Positions 1 through 8,356 of a DNA stretch of 64,000 nt are shown piece by piece. The translations under genes were made by a program, and so were the position numbers. This DNA is from Zeimonas sp003577305 (GTDB taxonomy: Bacteria > Pseudomonadota > Gammaproteobacteria > Burkholderiales > Burkholderiaceae_E): assembly GCA_030263385.1 (NCBI GenBank), contig SZOX01000012.1:139595-203594 (forward strand), given 5' to 3'. Positions within the stretch are counted from its first letter, which is position 1, and every line of letters begins with the position of its first letter. The notes below the pieces were generated by a model. The model was not told the DNA's origin. It did no database searches and saw only the letters and a list, made by a program, of their open reading frames with translations.

Positions 1-452
1 ATGATGCCGAGCAGCGCCAGCCGATAGGTCGGGTAGACCATGAAACCGAGGTCGGTGATTCCGATCAGGGGTTCCGGCGGCGGCATCTTCTGCGACAGGC
101 TGCCGAAGAAGAAGCGCACCAGTTCGACGAAGACGATGCCCAGGCCGAAGGTGACGAGAAGCTGGTCCTCGGCAGGGCGCGAGTAGAAATGGCGGATGAT
201 CGTCCGCTCGATCAGCAGCCCCACCACCATGACGAAGAGCGCCCCGGCGATCACGGCGACGACGAAGGAGCCGGTGTGGGTGAACGCGACCCAGCCCGCG
301 TAGCCGCCCAGCATGAACAACGCGCCGTGCGCGAGGTTGAGCACGCCGAGCGTGCCGTAGATGATCGTCAGGCCCGAGGAGATCAGCGCCAGCAGCGCGC
401 CGAGCACCAGCCCGTTGAAGCATTGCGAGATGAAGTTGCCCCAGTTGATCAC
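1..452 (-). CDS. Branched-chain amino acid ABC transporter permease, LivH family (3' end outside window)
   Basis: This encodes the N-terminal 150 residues of a LivH-type inner-membrane permease; the rest lies beyond the left edge. It has hydrophobic helices and the family motif GTLGVLNLAHGALFMLGGY near residues 32-50, followed by ERTIIRHFY. LivH proteins pair with LivM to form the channel of high-affinity amino-acid or organic-acid importers. I chose the GTG at 452 because the reading starts VINWGNF, typical of LivH N-termini, and no ATG lies upstream in frame before the hairpins; the ribosome site is weak. It lies downstream of the substrate-binding protein gene on the same strand, so the two are probably co-transcribed. 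Confidence 0.85.
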   Translation of the reverse strand, partial: MINWGNFISQCFNGLVLGALLALISSGLTIIYGTLGVLNLAHGALFMLGGYAGWVAFTHTGSFVVAVIAGALFVMVVGLLIERTIIRHFYSRPAEDQLLVTFGLGIVFVELVRFFFGSLSQKMPPPEPLIGITDLGFMVYPTYRLALLGI

Positions 453-480
453 GCCGTTTCACCCGGATCGAGGTTGCTCA

Positions 481-571
481 TGCGCCCGGCGAACGGCCGG
501 GCGCACGAACGCCTGCCGTCAGCGACGACGGCAGGCGCGCGGCAAGTGCCTGCCGGCCCGTTCGGGCCGGC
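481..571 (-). promoter_or_regulatory. Three consecutive hairpins between the binding-protein gene and livH
   Basis: Three perfect inverted repeats lie in the gap. Stem 481-490 pairs with 496-505, stem 511-520 pairs with 527-536, and stem 552-559 pairs with 564-571. None is followed by a run of T on the minus strand, so they do not look like a standard full terminator. In binding-protein transporter operons such structures are known to stabilise the upstream message and reduce read-through, giving more binding protein than permease; that role here is inference. Confidence 0.5.
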
Positions 572-586
572 GGGCGCGCTTGCGTC

Positions 587-2020
587 TCAGGTGTAGTCGC
601 CGAGCTTGCAGCCGAATGCATCGGGTGCCTGGATCACGTCCTCGCCCTTCACCTGGTCGACGACCTCCCAGAAGTCCTCGCTGTTGCGCATGTCCTTCTT
701 GGCCTTGCCGCGAACGACGAACACCGGGCGCACGCACTGGTGGTCCTGGGGCCGGTAGTGCACGTCACCGAACAGCGACGGGATGGTCTCGCCCTTCTCC
801 CACTGCTTGATGACATCGGGGGGATAGAAGCTGCCCGCCTCGGTGACCATGCGCGCCCAGTGCGCGAAACTGACGTAGGCGTTCTCGGCACCCCACTCCG
901 GGCGATAGCCATACTTCTTCTGGAACGACTCGACGAACAGCTTGGCCAGCGGGTACTTCTCTTCCAGCGTCCACCAGAATTCGGTGGCGGCGAACACGCC
1001 CTCGCTGATGTCGACCCCGGCCTCCTTGGCGAAAAACGGGATCTGGTAGGGCAGCACCAGCGTCATCTTGGGCAGGATGCCGAACTGCCTGGCCTGCTGG
1101 CTCGACAGCACCGCGTCACGACCCCAGTTGACGTTCATCAGGAACTCGGCGCCCGAGTTGGCGATGTTGGTCAGGTACTGGCTGAAGTCCTGCGTGCCCA
1201 GCGGCGACACCTGGTTGGTGACGGTCTTCCAGCCGCCCTTGTCACGCAGGAAGCGCTCGGTCGACTCGGTGGTCGTGTGGCCGTAGGTGTAGTCCGGCGT
1301 CATGAACGCCATCTTGCGGTTCTTGCCGAAGGTCTCGAGCAGGATCGGCCCGATCGAATTGGCGGCCATTTCGCCGAAGTAGCCCTGGCGGAAGCCGTAA
1401 CGCACGCAGTCCTTGCCGGTCGTGTCGTTCGAACCCGAGATGCCCGGCATGTACATGATCTTCTCGCGCTGCGCGAACTTGTTCAGCGCGACCGCGACGG
1501 CCGACGAGGTCGAGCCGGTCATCAGGATGATCTTCTTCTGGTTGATGAAGGTCTGCTGCGCCTGCACCGCCTGGTTCGGCTTCGCCGCCGAGTCGGCCGA
1601 CAGCAACGCGACTTTCTTGCCGAGCACGCCGTTGTTCACTTTCGGCGCGATCTTCTTCATCAGCTCGTGATTCGTGTTCATGTGCTCGACCGCGAGCTCC
1701 CAGCCCTTGAGTTCGTCGGCGCCCTGCACCGCATAGGTGCCGGTGAGCGGCACTGCGGCAGCGATATAGACCGTGTCGCCCTGCGAACCGGCGGGCCAGG
1801 TGCCGATCGCCGGCTTGTCGGCCGCGTAGGCCCGGCTGATGTGTCCCAGGCCGGGAATCAGCAGCGACGCGCCAGCCATGCCCGCACCTGCGCGCAGCAC
1901 GCGGCGGCGCGAAGGCCTGGCCCCTGCTGCACCTGCGGACTCGGGATCCCTCGTCTCTCCCCCGGCTGCCGCAACCGCGTCGAATGACTTACGGCGGCCG
2001 TTGCCGTCGAATCCGCTCAT
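587..2020 (-). CDS. Branched-chain-type ABC transporter substrate-binding protein with Tat-like signal
   Basis: This is a 477-residue periplasmic binding protein of the Peripla_BP_6 (LivJ/AmiC-like) group, which captures the ligand for the LivH permease just downstream. A long charged N-terminal region precedes a twin-arginine motif SRRRVLRAG (residues 37-45), a hydrophobic stretch and a likely cleavage after AYA near residue 66. The mature part opens with IGTWPAGSQGDTVYIAA and the family segment PLTGTYAVQGADELKGWELA. I chose the ATG at 2020, not the one at 2053, because GGGAGGCG (2023-2030, minus strand) sits at ideal spacing before it. The ligand cannot be told from sequence; relatives bind amino acids, amides or aromatic acids. 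Confidence 0.85.
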   Translation of the reverse strand: MSGFDGNGRRKSFDAVAAAGGETRDPESAGAAGARPSRRRVLRAGAGMAGASLLIPGLGHISRAYAADKPAIGTWPAGSQGDTVYIAAAVPLTGTYAVQGADELKGWELAVEHMNTNHELMKKIAPKVNNGVLGKKVALLSADSAAKPNQAVQAQQTFINQKKIILMTGSTSSAVAVALNKFAQREKIMYMPGISGSNDTTGKDCVRYGFRQGYFGEMAANSIGPILLETFGKNRKMAFMTPDYTYGHTTTESTERFLRDKGGWKTVTNQVSPLGTQDFSQYLTNIANSGAEFLMNVNWGRDAVLSSQQARQFGILPKMTLVLPYQIPFFAKEAGVDISEGVFAATEFWWTLEEKYPLAKLFVESFQKKYGYRPEWGAENAYVSFAHWARMVTEAGSFYPPDVIKQWEKGETIPSLFGDVHYRPQDHQCVRPVFVVRGKAKKDMRNSEDFWEVVDQVKGEDVIQAPDAFGCKLGDYT

Positions 2021-2241
2021 TTCGCCTCCCTGGTGACTGTGTCGATGGTTCACCCGGCGCCCGGATGGGCTGTGGACGCCCCTGATTGCGCCGGAACTTG
2101 GCGCAAGAATGTTCTCGCACAGTCAAGGCATCAATATCTGATTGACTTGATTGGATAATCCTGTCAACAATCATTCGTGGGAAATGGAAATCTGTCGATA
2201 ATTTGCCTTGCGGCGCAACATCACGGGCCGCAGGCGTGCCC
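2021..2241. promoter_or_regulatory. Divergent intergenic region with AT-rich core between the SBP gene and the XRE regulator
   Basis: This 221-base gap is clearly more AT-rich than its surroundings, especially 2101-2210. It contains TTGAC (2142-2146) facing GTCAA (2163-2167), an inverted pair around GATTGGATAATCC, and repeated TGATTG words. A minus-strand TTGACA (2162-2167) is a candidate -35 for the binding-protein gene, but no convincing -10 at standard spacing was found. The pattern fits promoters plus an operator for the adjacent HTH regulator; exact sites are not established. Confidence 0.4.
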
Positions 2242-3816
2242 ATGCCACACTCACTGATCGGCGCGCGCATCCGCGAGCGGCGTCGCTCGCTGGGCATCAC
2301 GCAGGCGGCGCTGGCGGCGACGATCGGCATCTCGGCCTCCTATCTGAACCTGATCGAGCGCAACAAGCGCAACATCGGTGGCGCACTGCTCAAGCGCGTG
2401 GCAGGCGCCCTCGACATGGCGCTCGACGAACTCGATGGCGCGGCCGGGCGGCGCCTGCTCGACGACCTGGGCGAACTCGCCGGCGACTTCCGACTGGCCG
2501 ATCTGCGGCTCGATCCAGCGCGCATTGCCGACCTCGCCGGTCGACACCCAGGCTGGGCGCGCGCACTCGTCGTGCTGCAACGCGCGCTGCTCGATCGCGA
2601 CCGCACGGTGGCCGCGCTGTCGGACCGGCTGAGCCACGATCCGTTCCTGGGCGACGCGGTGCACAGCGTGTTGAGCCGGGTCTCGGCCATCCGCTCGTCC
2701 TCCGAGATCCTGGAAACGGTGGAGGACCTCGAGCCGGCGCAGCGCGAGCGTTTCGTCTCGATCATCGGCGCCGAGAGCGCGCGCCTGTCCGACCTCGCGC
2801 AGGCGCTCGCCGCGTTCTTCGACCAGGCGCACACGGCGACGCGCTCGATCACGCCCGCCGACGAGGTCGACGACTTGCTGTTCGACCACGACAACTACTT
2901 CGCCGCGCTCGAACAGGCCGCGACCGACCTGCGCGCGGCCGCGGCGATCGAGGGCGACTGCCGGGAAAGCGAGCTTGCCCACTACCTGCTGCGCACCCAC
3001 TCGGTGCGCGCCGAACTGCGTGCCGCGGCCGAAGTCGAGGCGATCGCGCCGGGGCGCTCGGCCACCTTCTCCACCGACGGCCGCACATTGATGCTCGCCG
3101 ACACCGCGCCGCGTGCGACGCGGCGCTTCCTGCTCGCGCGCGCGGCCGTCGAGTTGTTCCGCCAGGGCCGGCCGGCAGCCGCCGAGGTCGACGCGGCCGC
3201 ACGCCTGACCAGCGCGGCCGCACGCCGGCGCGCGCAGCGCGCGCTCTCTTCGTACCTGGCCGCGGCGGTGCTGATGCCCTACGACGCGTTCCTCGACGCA
3301 GCCGAGCGTTCGCGCTACGACCTGGACAGTCTCGGGCGGCGCTTCGGCACGAGCTACGAACAGGTCTGCCATCGCGTGGTGACGCTGCGCCGGCCCGGCG
3401 CCGAAGGCATTCCTTTCGGGCTGATGCGCGCCGATCCGGCCGGTTTCGTGACCAAGCGCTTCCCCCTGCCGCACCTGCTGCTGCCGCGCCACGGAACGGC
3501 GTGCCCGATGTGGGCGGTCTACGAGGCGTTCCAGAACCCCGGCGCCATCGTTCGCCAACTCGCGGCCTTCCCCACCGGAGATCGCTACCTGTTCCTGGCC
3601 CGGGCGATCGAGAAGCCGCGGCCGGCGTTCACGATGCCGCGAAGGCTGGTGTCGGTGATGCTCGCCTGCCATGTGCTGCATGCCGACCGCACGGTCTACG
3701 CGGACGGGCTCGACCTCTCGCCGTCGGCCCCGGCGGTGCCGGTCGGGCCGAACTGCCGGCTTTGCGTGCGGCGCGACTGCGTCTACCGCGAGGAAGACCC
3801 GATCATCGATGCGTGA
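2242..3816 (+). CDS. XRE-family transcriptional regulator of the ScfR/DUF2083 type
   Basis: This 524-residue cytoplasmic regulator begins with a helix-turn-helix of the XRE class (residues about 5-60; ITQAALAATIGISASYLNLI). It ends with a DUF2083-like domain marked by PNCRLCVRRDCVYRE, a cysteine-rich signature of the family that includes short-chain fatty acyl regulators (RamB/ScfR/PrpC). The central region resembles an ImmA/IrrE peptidase fold (YLAAAVLMPYDAF, RRFGTSYEQV), but the HExxH metal site is absent (LARAAVELF at that place), so it is probably not a protease. I chose the ATG at 2242 because the HTH starts immediately after it; 2203 is a possible earlier start. It is divergent from the transporter genes and may regulate them. 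Confidence 0.8.
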   Translation: MPHSLIGARIRERRRSLGITQAALAATIGISASYLNLIERNKRNIGGALLKRVAGALDMALDELDGAAGRRLLDDLGELAGDFRLADLRLDPARIADLAGRHPGWARALVVLQRALLDRDRTVAALSDRLSHDPFLGDAVHSVLSRVSAIRSSSEILETVEDLEPAQRERFVSIIGAESARLSDLAQALAAFFDQAHTATRSITPADEVDDLLFDHDNYFAALEQAATDLRAAAAIEGDCRESELAHYLLRTHSVRAELRAAAEVEAIAPGRSATFSTDGRTLMLADTAPRATRRFLLARAAVELFRQGRPAAAEVDAAARLTSAAARRRAQRALSSYLAAAVLMPYDAFLDAAERSRYDLDSLGRRFGTSYEQVCHRVVTLRRPGAEGIPFGLMRADPAGFVTKRFPLPHLLLPRHGTACPMWAVYEAFQNPGAIVRQLAAFPTGDRYLFLARAIEKPRPAFTMPRRLVSVMLACHVLHADRTVYADGLDLSPSAPAVPVGPNCRLCVRRDCVYREEDPIIDA

Positions 3817-3924
3817 GCCGGCATCACACGGGGGACGCAGCCACGGCCTGCTCGCGCGCGGACGCGGCCAGGCGCTACACTCGCCCCGGGGTCGGGGAGC
3901 GGAACCGCGAGGAGGAGCAAAGGC

Positions 3925-4293
3925 ATGGCGACGCGCGTGCTGATCGCCGAAGACGAGCCCAACATCGTCGAATCGTTGAGTTTCGTGCTGGGCCGCGAAG
4001 GCTTCGAGGTGTCGGCGGCGCTCGATGGCCAGTCGGCGCTCGAACGGCTGCGCACCGATCCTCCCGACCTGATGATCCTCGACGTGATGCTGCCGCGGGT
4101 CAACGGCTTCGAAGTGCTCAAGCAGGCGAAGGCCGACCCCGCACTCAGGTCGATTCCGGTGATCGTTCTCACCGCGAAGGGCCAGGTGCACGACCGCCGC
4201 ATGGCCGAGGAGCTCGGCGTCGACGGCTTCATGACCAAGCCGTTCTCGAACCGCGAGATCGTCGAGCAGGTGCGACGACTGGTGCGCGGTTGA
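3925..4293 (+). CDS. Stand-alone CheY-like response regulator receiver protein
   Basis: This 122-residue protein is a receiver domain only, with no output domain. The phosphorylation pocket is complete: acidic pair E9-D10, phosphoacceptor D53 in LMILDVMLP, T83 in VLTAKG and K105 in TKPF. The start follows a strong ribosome site GGAGGAG (3911-3917). It is encoded immediately before the CbrX-like protein and the SLC5/histidine-kinase fusion, so it is the likely phosphorylation partner of that kinase. A single-domain receiver must act by protein contact or phosphorelay; the next partner is not visible here. Confidence 0.85.
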   Translation: MATRVLIAEDEPNIVESLSFVLGREGFEVSAALDGQSALERLRTDPPDLMILDVMLPRVNGFEVLKQAKADPALRSIPVIVLTAKGQVHDRRMAEELGVDGFMTKPFSNREIVEQVRRLVRG

Positions 4294-4325
4294 GACGCGC
4301 CGGCGCCGGCCGATCCACCCGAGCC

Positions 4326-4592
4326 GTGTACACGCCGCCCCCCTCGCCCCGGCTGCGCGACGCGGCAGTCGTGCTGCCGATCCTCGGGCTGTTGCTGCTG
4401 ATGCCGCCGATGATCACGCTGTTCGTCGACCGGTACGACGTCTCGGGCGTGCCGCTGATCGTGGCCTACCTGTTCGGCGTGTGGATCGCGCTCATCGTGT
4501 GCGCTGCGCTGCTGGCACGCGCAATCGCGCGCAGCAACCGGCCTGCCGGCCCGGCGCGCGACGGCGCCGAACCCGCGGACGGAGCCGGCTGA
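4326..4592 (+). CDS. Small two-helix membrane protein, CbrX-like
   Basis: About 88 residues if it begins at the GTG at 4326; a TTG at 4290 overlapping the previous stop is an alternative. It has two hydrophobic helices (VVLPILGLLLLMPPMITLF and LIVAYLFGVWIALIVCAAL) joined by a short DRYDVSG loop, then a basic and Ala/Pro-rich tail. Its TGA overlaps the ATG of the SLC5/kinase gene (TGATG at 4590-4594). The same arrangement is known in Pseudomonas, where the small gene cbrX overlaps cbrA. By position and topology I call it CbrX-like. Its function is unknown; translational coupling or a stabilising subunit is inferred. Confidence 0.7.
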   Translation: MYTPPPSPRLRDAAVVLPILGLLLLMPPMITLFVDRYDVSGVPLIVAYLFGVWIALIVCAALLARAIARSNRPAGPARDGAEPADGAG

Positions 4593-7315
4593 TGCTGTCG
4601 GCCAACCTGGTCCTGACGATCGCGCTGATGTACGTGGCGCTGCTGTTCGCAGTGGCGTTCTTCGGCGACCGGCGCGCCCGCACCGGGCGGCTCGGCTGGC
4701 TGCAGTCGCCGCTCGTCTACACGCTGTCGATCTCGGTCTACTGCACCTCGTGGACCTTCTACGGCGCGGTGGGCTCGGCTGCGCGCAACGGCCTGGAATT
4801 CGCGACGATCTACCTCGGACCGACGCTCGTCTTCGTCGGCTGGTGGGTGTTCCTGCGCAAGATCGTGCGTATCGGCCACGTGCACGGCATCACTTCGATC
4901 GCCGACATGATCTCGTCGCGCTACGGCAAGAGCTCGAGCCTGGCGGCGCTGGTCACGCTGATCGCGGTGGTCGCCGCCACGCCCTATATCGCGCTGCAGT
5001 TGCGCGCGGTGACGGTCAGCTTCCAGGTGATCGGCAACGCCGGTCCTGATCCGCTGTCGGGCATTCCGGCGGCGACGCCCGACTTCCACCTCGGGTTCTG
5101 GATCGCGGTGGGCATGGCGGTGTTCACCATCCTGTTCGGCACGCGCAACATCGACGCGAAGGAGCGCCATCACGGCGTGGTCGCGGCGATCGCGCTCGAG
5201 GCCGTGGTCAAGCTGGTGGCGCTGCTCGTGGTGGGCCTGATGGTGGTCTACGGCATCTCCGACGGGCCGCGCGACATCTTCGCGCGCGCCTCGCCCGGGA
5301 TCCTGCATGCGCAGGAGGTGTTCGGCCCGCGCTGGGTGACGGTCACGCTGCTGTCGGCCGCGGCGATCGTCTGTCTGCCGCGCCAGTTCCAGGTGACGGT
5401 GGTGGAAAACACCGACGAGCGGCACCTGCGCACCGCGTCGTGGCTGTTCCCGCTGTACCTGATGCTGATCTCGCTGTTCGTGCTGCCGATCGCGATTGCC
5501 GGGCTGAGTTTCCTGCCGGAGGGTTCGAATCCCGACATGTTCGTCCTGACGCTGCCGATGTGGGCACGCCAGGAGTCGATTGCGCTGCTGGCCTTTCTCG
5601 GCGGCTTCTCCTCGGCCACATCGATGGTGATCATCGCCTGCATCGCGCTGTCGACGATGGTCTCGAACCACCTGATCATGCCGGTGGCGCTGCGCTTCGG
5701 CTGGGTGTCGCTGAACGCGAGCGGCGAGATCCGCCGCTTCCTGCTCGCGAGCCGGCGCGCAGGGATCTGCCTGATGCTGCTGCTCGGTTTCCTCTACTTC
5801 CGCGTGAAGGGCAACTCCGATGCGCTGGCCTCGATCGGACTGATCTCGTTCGCCGGCGTCGCGCAGGTGATGCCGAGCCTGGTGGGCGGCCTGTTCTGGC
5901 GGCGGGCGAACGGCGCCGGCGCACTGGCCGGCCTGAGCGCGGGCGCGCTGCTCTGGGCCTACACGCTGTTCCTGCCGAGCTTCGGCGGCGATTTCCTCGT
6001 GTCCTCGCAGGTGATCGCCGAGGGGCCGTTCGGCCTGTCGATGCTGCGTCCGCACACGCTGTTCGGCCTGGAAAGACTCGACCCGCTGATGCACGCGCTG
6101 TTCTGGAGCCTGTCGGTGAACACGCTGCTGTTCGTGCTGCTGTCGCTCGTGCGCGAGGCCAGGCCCCTCGAGCGCCTGCAGGGCACGCTGTTCGTCGACG
6201 TGTTCCACACCCCGGCCGAGACCGCCAGCGCACTGGTGCGCCGCTCGGCAACGACCTACGACCTGAGCATCCTCGCCCAGCGCATCCTCGGCGCCGACGA
6301 GGCGACGCGCCTGTTCCGGGAAGCCGGCCGCGCGCACGACGCCGGCAGCAAGGCGCCGCTGGCCGACGACGCCTTCATCACGCAGCTCGAGCGCAAGCTT
6401 GCGGGAAGCATCGGAGCCGCCTCGGCCCACGCGATGATCTCGCAGGTGGTCACCGGCGAGACGATCAGCCTGGACGCGCTGATGAAGATCGCCGACGAAA
6501 CGCAGCGGGTGCGCGAATACAGCCGCCAGCTCGAGCAGAAGTCGCGCGAGCTCGAGGCGACCGCGCGCCAGCTGAGCGACGCCAACGAGCGGCTCACGCG
6601 GCTCGACGCCGAAAAGGACGACTTCCTGAGCCAGGTGAGCCACGAGGTGCGCACACCGATGACCTCGATCCGCTCGTTCTCCGAGATCCTGCTCGACTCG
6701 AAGGACCTGGAAAGCGAGAAGATCGCGCGCTTCGTGCGCATCATCCACGAGGAGAGCATCCGGCTGACGCGCCTGCTCGACAGCATCCTCGACCTGAGCC
6801 TGGTCGAGCGCGGCGAGGCGCCGCTGAAGCTCGCGCCCACCGATCCGGACGATGCGCTCGAGAGCGCGATGCGCACCTGCCAGGGGCTGGCCGCGACCTC
6901 GGGCGTGCGGCTGCAGAGCCTGGCGCGCGTGCGCGGCGCGATCGCGCGCGCCGATGCCGACCGGCTGAGCCAGGTGTTCATCAACCTGGTCTCGAACGCG
7001 ATCAATTACAACACCAGCGCCGATCCCTGGGTGCGCGTGAGCAGCCGGGTCAACGGCGAGAACTTCGAGGTCCTGGTCGCCGACAACGGCCCGGGCGTCC
7101 TTCCGGAAGAGCGCGACCTGATCTTCTCGAAGTTCCTGCGTGGCTGGGCGCACACCCAGACCCCGGCCGCGGGCGCAGGCCTGGGGCTGGCGATCAGCTG
7201 GCAGATCATGCGCCGGCACGGCGGATCGCTGACGCTGCTGCCCGACGGTGCGCCCGGCGCCTGCTTCAGGGTGAGCCTGCCGTTGGCGGGTGCCCCGCGC
7301 GCCGCGGCGGCCTGA
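4592..7315 (+). CDS. SLC5 (sodium:solute symporter)-histidine kinase fusion, CbrA/CrbS-like
   Basis: This 907-residue sensor has an N-terminal sodium:solute symporter domain (about residues 1-530, roughly 13 helices; SVYCTSWTFYGAVG and TSIADMISSRYGK are family hallmarks). A linker leads to a coiled coil (about 630-678) and a histidine kinase. The H-box VSHEVRTPMTSIRSFSEIL carries H684, the N-box is INLVSNAIN, and ADNGPG and GAGLGLAIS complete the ATP site. Unlike typical CbrA, no clear PAS domain is seen. Relatives control carbon, amino-acid or acetate use. The start overlaps the CbrX-like stop, and the stand-alone receiver upstream is the probable partner. The transported or sensed solute is not predictable from sequence. 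Confidence 0.85.
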   Translation: MLSANLVLTIALMYVALLFAVAFFGDRRARTGRLGWLQSPLVYTLSISVYCTSWTFYGAVGSAARNGLEFATIYLGPTLVFVGWWVFLRKIVRIGHVHGITSIADMISSRYGKSSSLAALVTLIAVVAATPYIALQLRAVTVSFQVIGNAGPDPLSGIPAATPDFHLGFWIAVGMAVFTILFGTRNIDAKERHHGVVAAIALEAVVKLVALLVVGLMVVYGISDGPRDIFARASPGILHAQEVFGPRWVTVTLLSAAAIVCLPRQFQVTVVENTDERHLRTASWLFPLYLMLISLFVLPIAIAGLSFLPEGSNPDMFVLTLPMWARQESIALLAFLGGFSSATSMVIIACIALSTMVSNHLIMPVALRFGWVSLNASGEIRRFLLASRRAGICLMLLLGFLYFRVKGNSDALASIGLISFAGVAQVMPSLVGGLFWRRANGAGALAGLSAGALLWAYTLFLPSFGGDFLVSSQVIAEGPFGLSMLRPHTLFGLERLDPLMHALFWSLSVNTLLFVLLSLVREARPLERLQGTLFVDVFHTPAETASALVRRSATTYDLSILAQRILGADEATRLFREAGRAHDAGSKAPLADDAFITQLERKLAGSIGAASAHAMISQVVTGETISLDALMKIADETQRVREYSRQLEQKSRELEATARQLSDANERLTRLDAEKDDFLSQVSHEVRTPMTSIRSFSEILLDSKDLESEKIARFVRIIHEESIRLTRLLDSILDLSLVERGEAPLKLAPTDPDDALESAMRTCQGLAATSGVRLQSLARVRGAIARADADRLSQVFINLVSNAINYNTSADPWVRVSSRVNGENFEVLVADNGPGVLPEERDLIFSKFLRGWAHTQTPAAGAGLGLAISWQIMRRHGGSLTLLPDGAPGACFRVSLPLAGAPRAAAA

Positions 7316-7353
7316 ATCCGCCGCGGAGCGATGAGGCGGTTGCGGAGGCCCGG

Positions 7354-8325
7354 ATGAACCAGACCGAACGCCTGTACCGGATCGACCAGCTGATCCACCA
7401 GCGCAAGGTGGTGCCGTTCGACGACCTGCGGGCCGAACTGGAGATCTCGCCGGCCACGCTCAAGCGCGACATCGCCTACATGCGCGACCGCCTGAACGCG
7501 CCGATCGTCTTCGACCGCGACCAGGGCGGTTACCGCTTCGCGCCGTCGCAGTTCGGCCCGCAGTACGGATTGCCGGGGCTGTGGTTCAGCGATCGCGAGA
7601 TCCTCGCGCTGCTCACGATGCACCGGATGCTGGTCGACCTGGACACCGGCGGGCTGCTCGGCCCGCACATCCAGCCGCTGGTGGCGCGCCTGAAGGCCTT
7701 GATGGGCACCACCAGCGATTCGGCCGACGAGATCATGAAGCGGGTGCGCGTGCTGCCGGCACACAACCGCCCGGTCGCGCCGAACTGCTTCGAGGTGGTC
7801 GGCCATGCGCTGGTCTCGCGGCGACGGCTGGAGTTCGCGTATTTCACGCGCTCGCGCAATGTTCACGGCCTGCGCGAGGTCTCGCCACAGCGCCTGGTGC
7901 ACTACCGAAATGCCTGGTATCTCGACGCCTGGTGCCACCGCAGCGAAGCGCTGAAAGTGTTCGCGCTCGACGCGGTCGAGGAGGCGCGACTGGTCGAGCG
8001 GCGCGCCCGCGAGGTCTCGCTCTCCGAGGTCGACCGGCAGCTCGGCTCGGGCTACGGCATCTACCGCGGCCGCCGGCTCGCCTGGGCCAAGCTGCGCTTC
8101 TCGGCCGATGCGGCCCGCTGGGTACGTGCCGAGGTCTGGCATCCGCAGCAGCGCACCCGCGAGCTCGAAGACGGACGCTTCGAGCTGCGCGTGCCCTACG
8201 GCGCGACTCCGGAGCTCGAGATGGACATCCTGCGTCACGGCGAGCAGGTCGAGGTGATCGCGCCCGACTCGCTGCGTCGCAGGGTCGCCGAGCGTCTCGC
8301 GCGCGCGAGCGCCGCGTATCGCTGA
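7354..8325 (+). CDS. WYL-domain transcriptional regulator (YafY-like)
   Basis: This 323-residue regulator has an N-terminal DeoR-like helix-turn-helix (about 1-60; LEISPATLKRDIAYMRDRL). A WYL domain follows (about 150-215, with NAWYLDAWCHRS) and then a WCX-like C-terminal domain. WYL proteins bind ligands, including nucleic acids in some cases, and usually act as repressors or activators of nearby genes. GGAGG (7344-7348) gives good spacing to the ATG at 7354. It lies 38 bases after the kinase gene and 31 bases before the DUF2868/GTPase pair on the same strand, so it may control either neighbour; no operator was identified. Confidence 0.85.
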   Translation: MNQTERLYRIDQLIHQRKVVPFDDLRAELEISPATLKRDIAYMRDRLNAPIVFDRDQGGYRFAPSQFGPQYGLPGLWFSDREILALLTMHRMLVDLDTGGLLGPHIQPLVARLKALMGTTSDSADEIMKRVRVLPAHNRPVAPNCFEVVGHALVSRRRLEFAYFTRSRNVHGLREVSPQRLVHYRNAWYLDAWCHRSEALKVFALDAVEEARLVERRAREVSLSEVDRQLGSGYGIYRGRRLAWAKLRFSADAARWVRAEVWHPQQRTRELEDGRFELRVPYGATPELEMDILRHGEQVEVIAPDSLRRRVAERLARASAAYR

Positions 8326-8356
8326 GCGCGGCAGCGACGGAAGCCCGCGGATCGCG

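Noticed and set aside
740..1987. Long open frame antisense to the substrate-binding protein
   Set aside because: Its residues are the antisense shadow of the real gene (rich in Arg, Leu, Val, His), with no domain and no ribosome site. Very GC-rich DNA produces such frames often.
2251..4191. 646-residue antisense frame across the regulator and receiver genes
   Set aside because: It covers two real genes on the other strand, is Arg/Gln/Ala-rich, and has no recognisable domain.
4466..7219. 917-residue antisense frame across the SLC5/histidine kinase
   Set aside because: Composition is Gln/Arg/His-rich with no helices or motifs; the plus-strand frame has complete kinase and symporter motifs.
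5440..7353. Out-of-frame extension before the WYL regulator
   Set aside because: The frame continues into the WYL gene, but its first two thirds are Arg/Pro/Ala-rich shadow of the kinase; the real start is ATG 7354 with GGAGG upstream.
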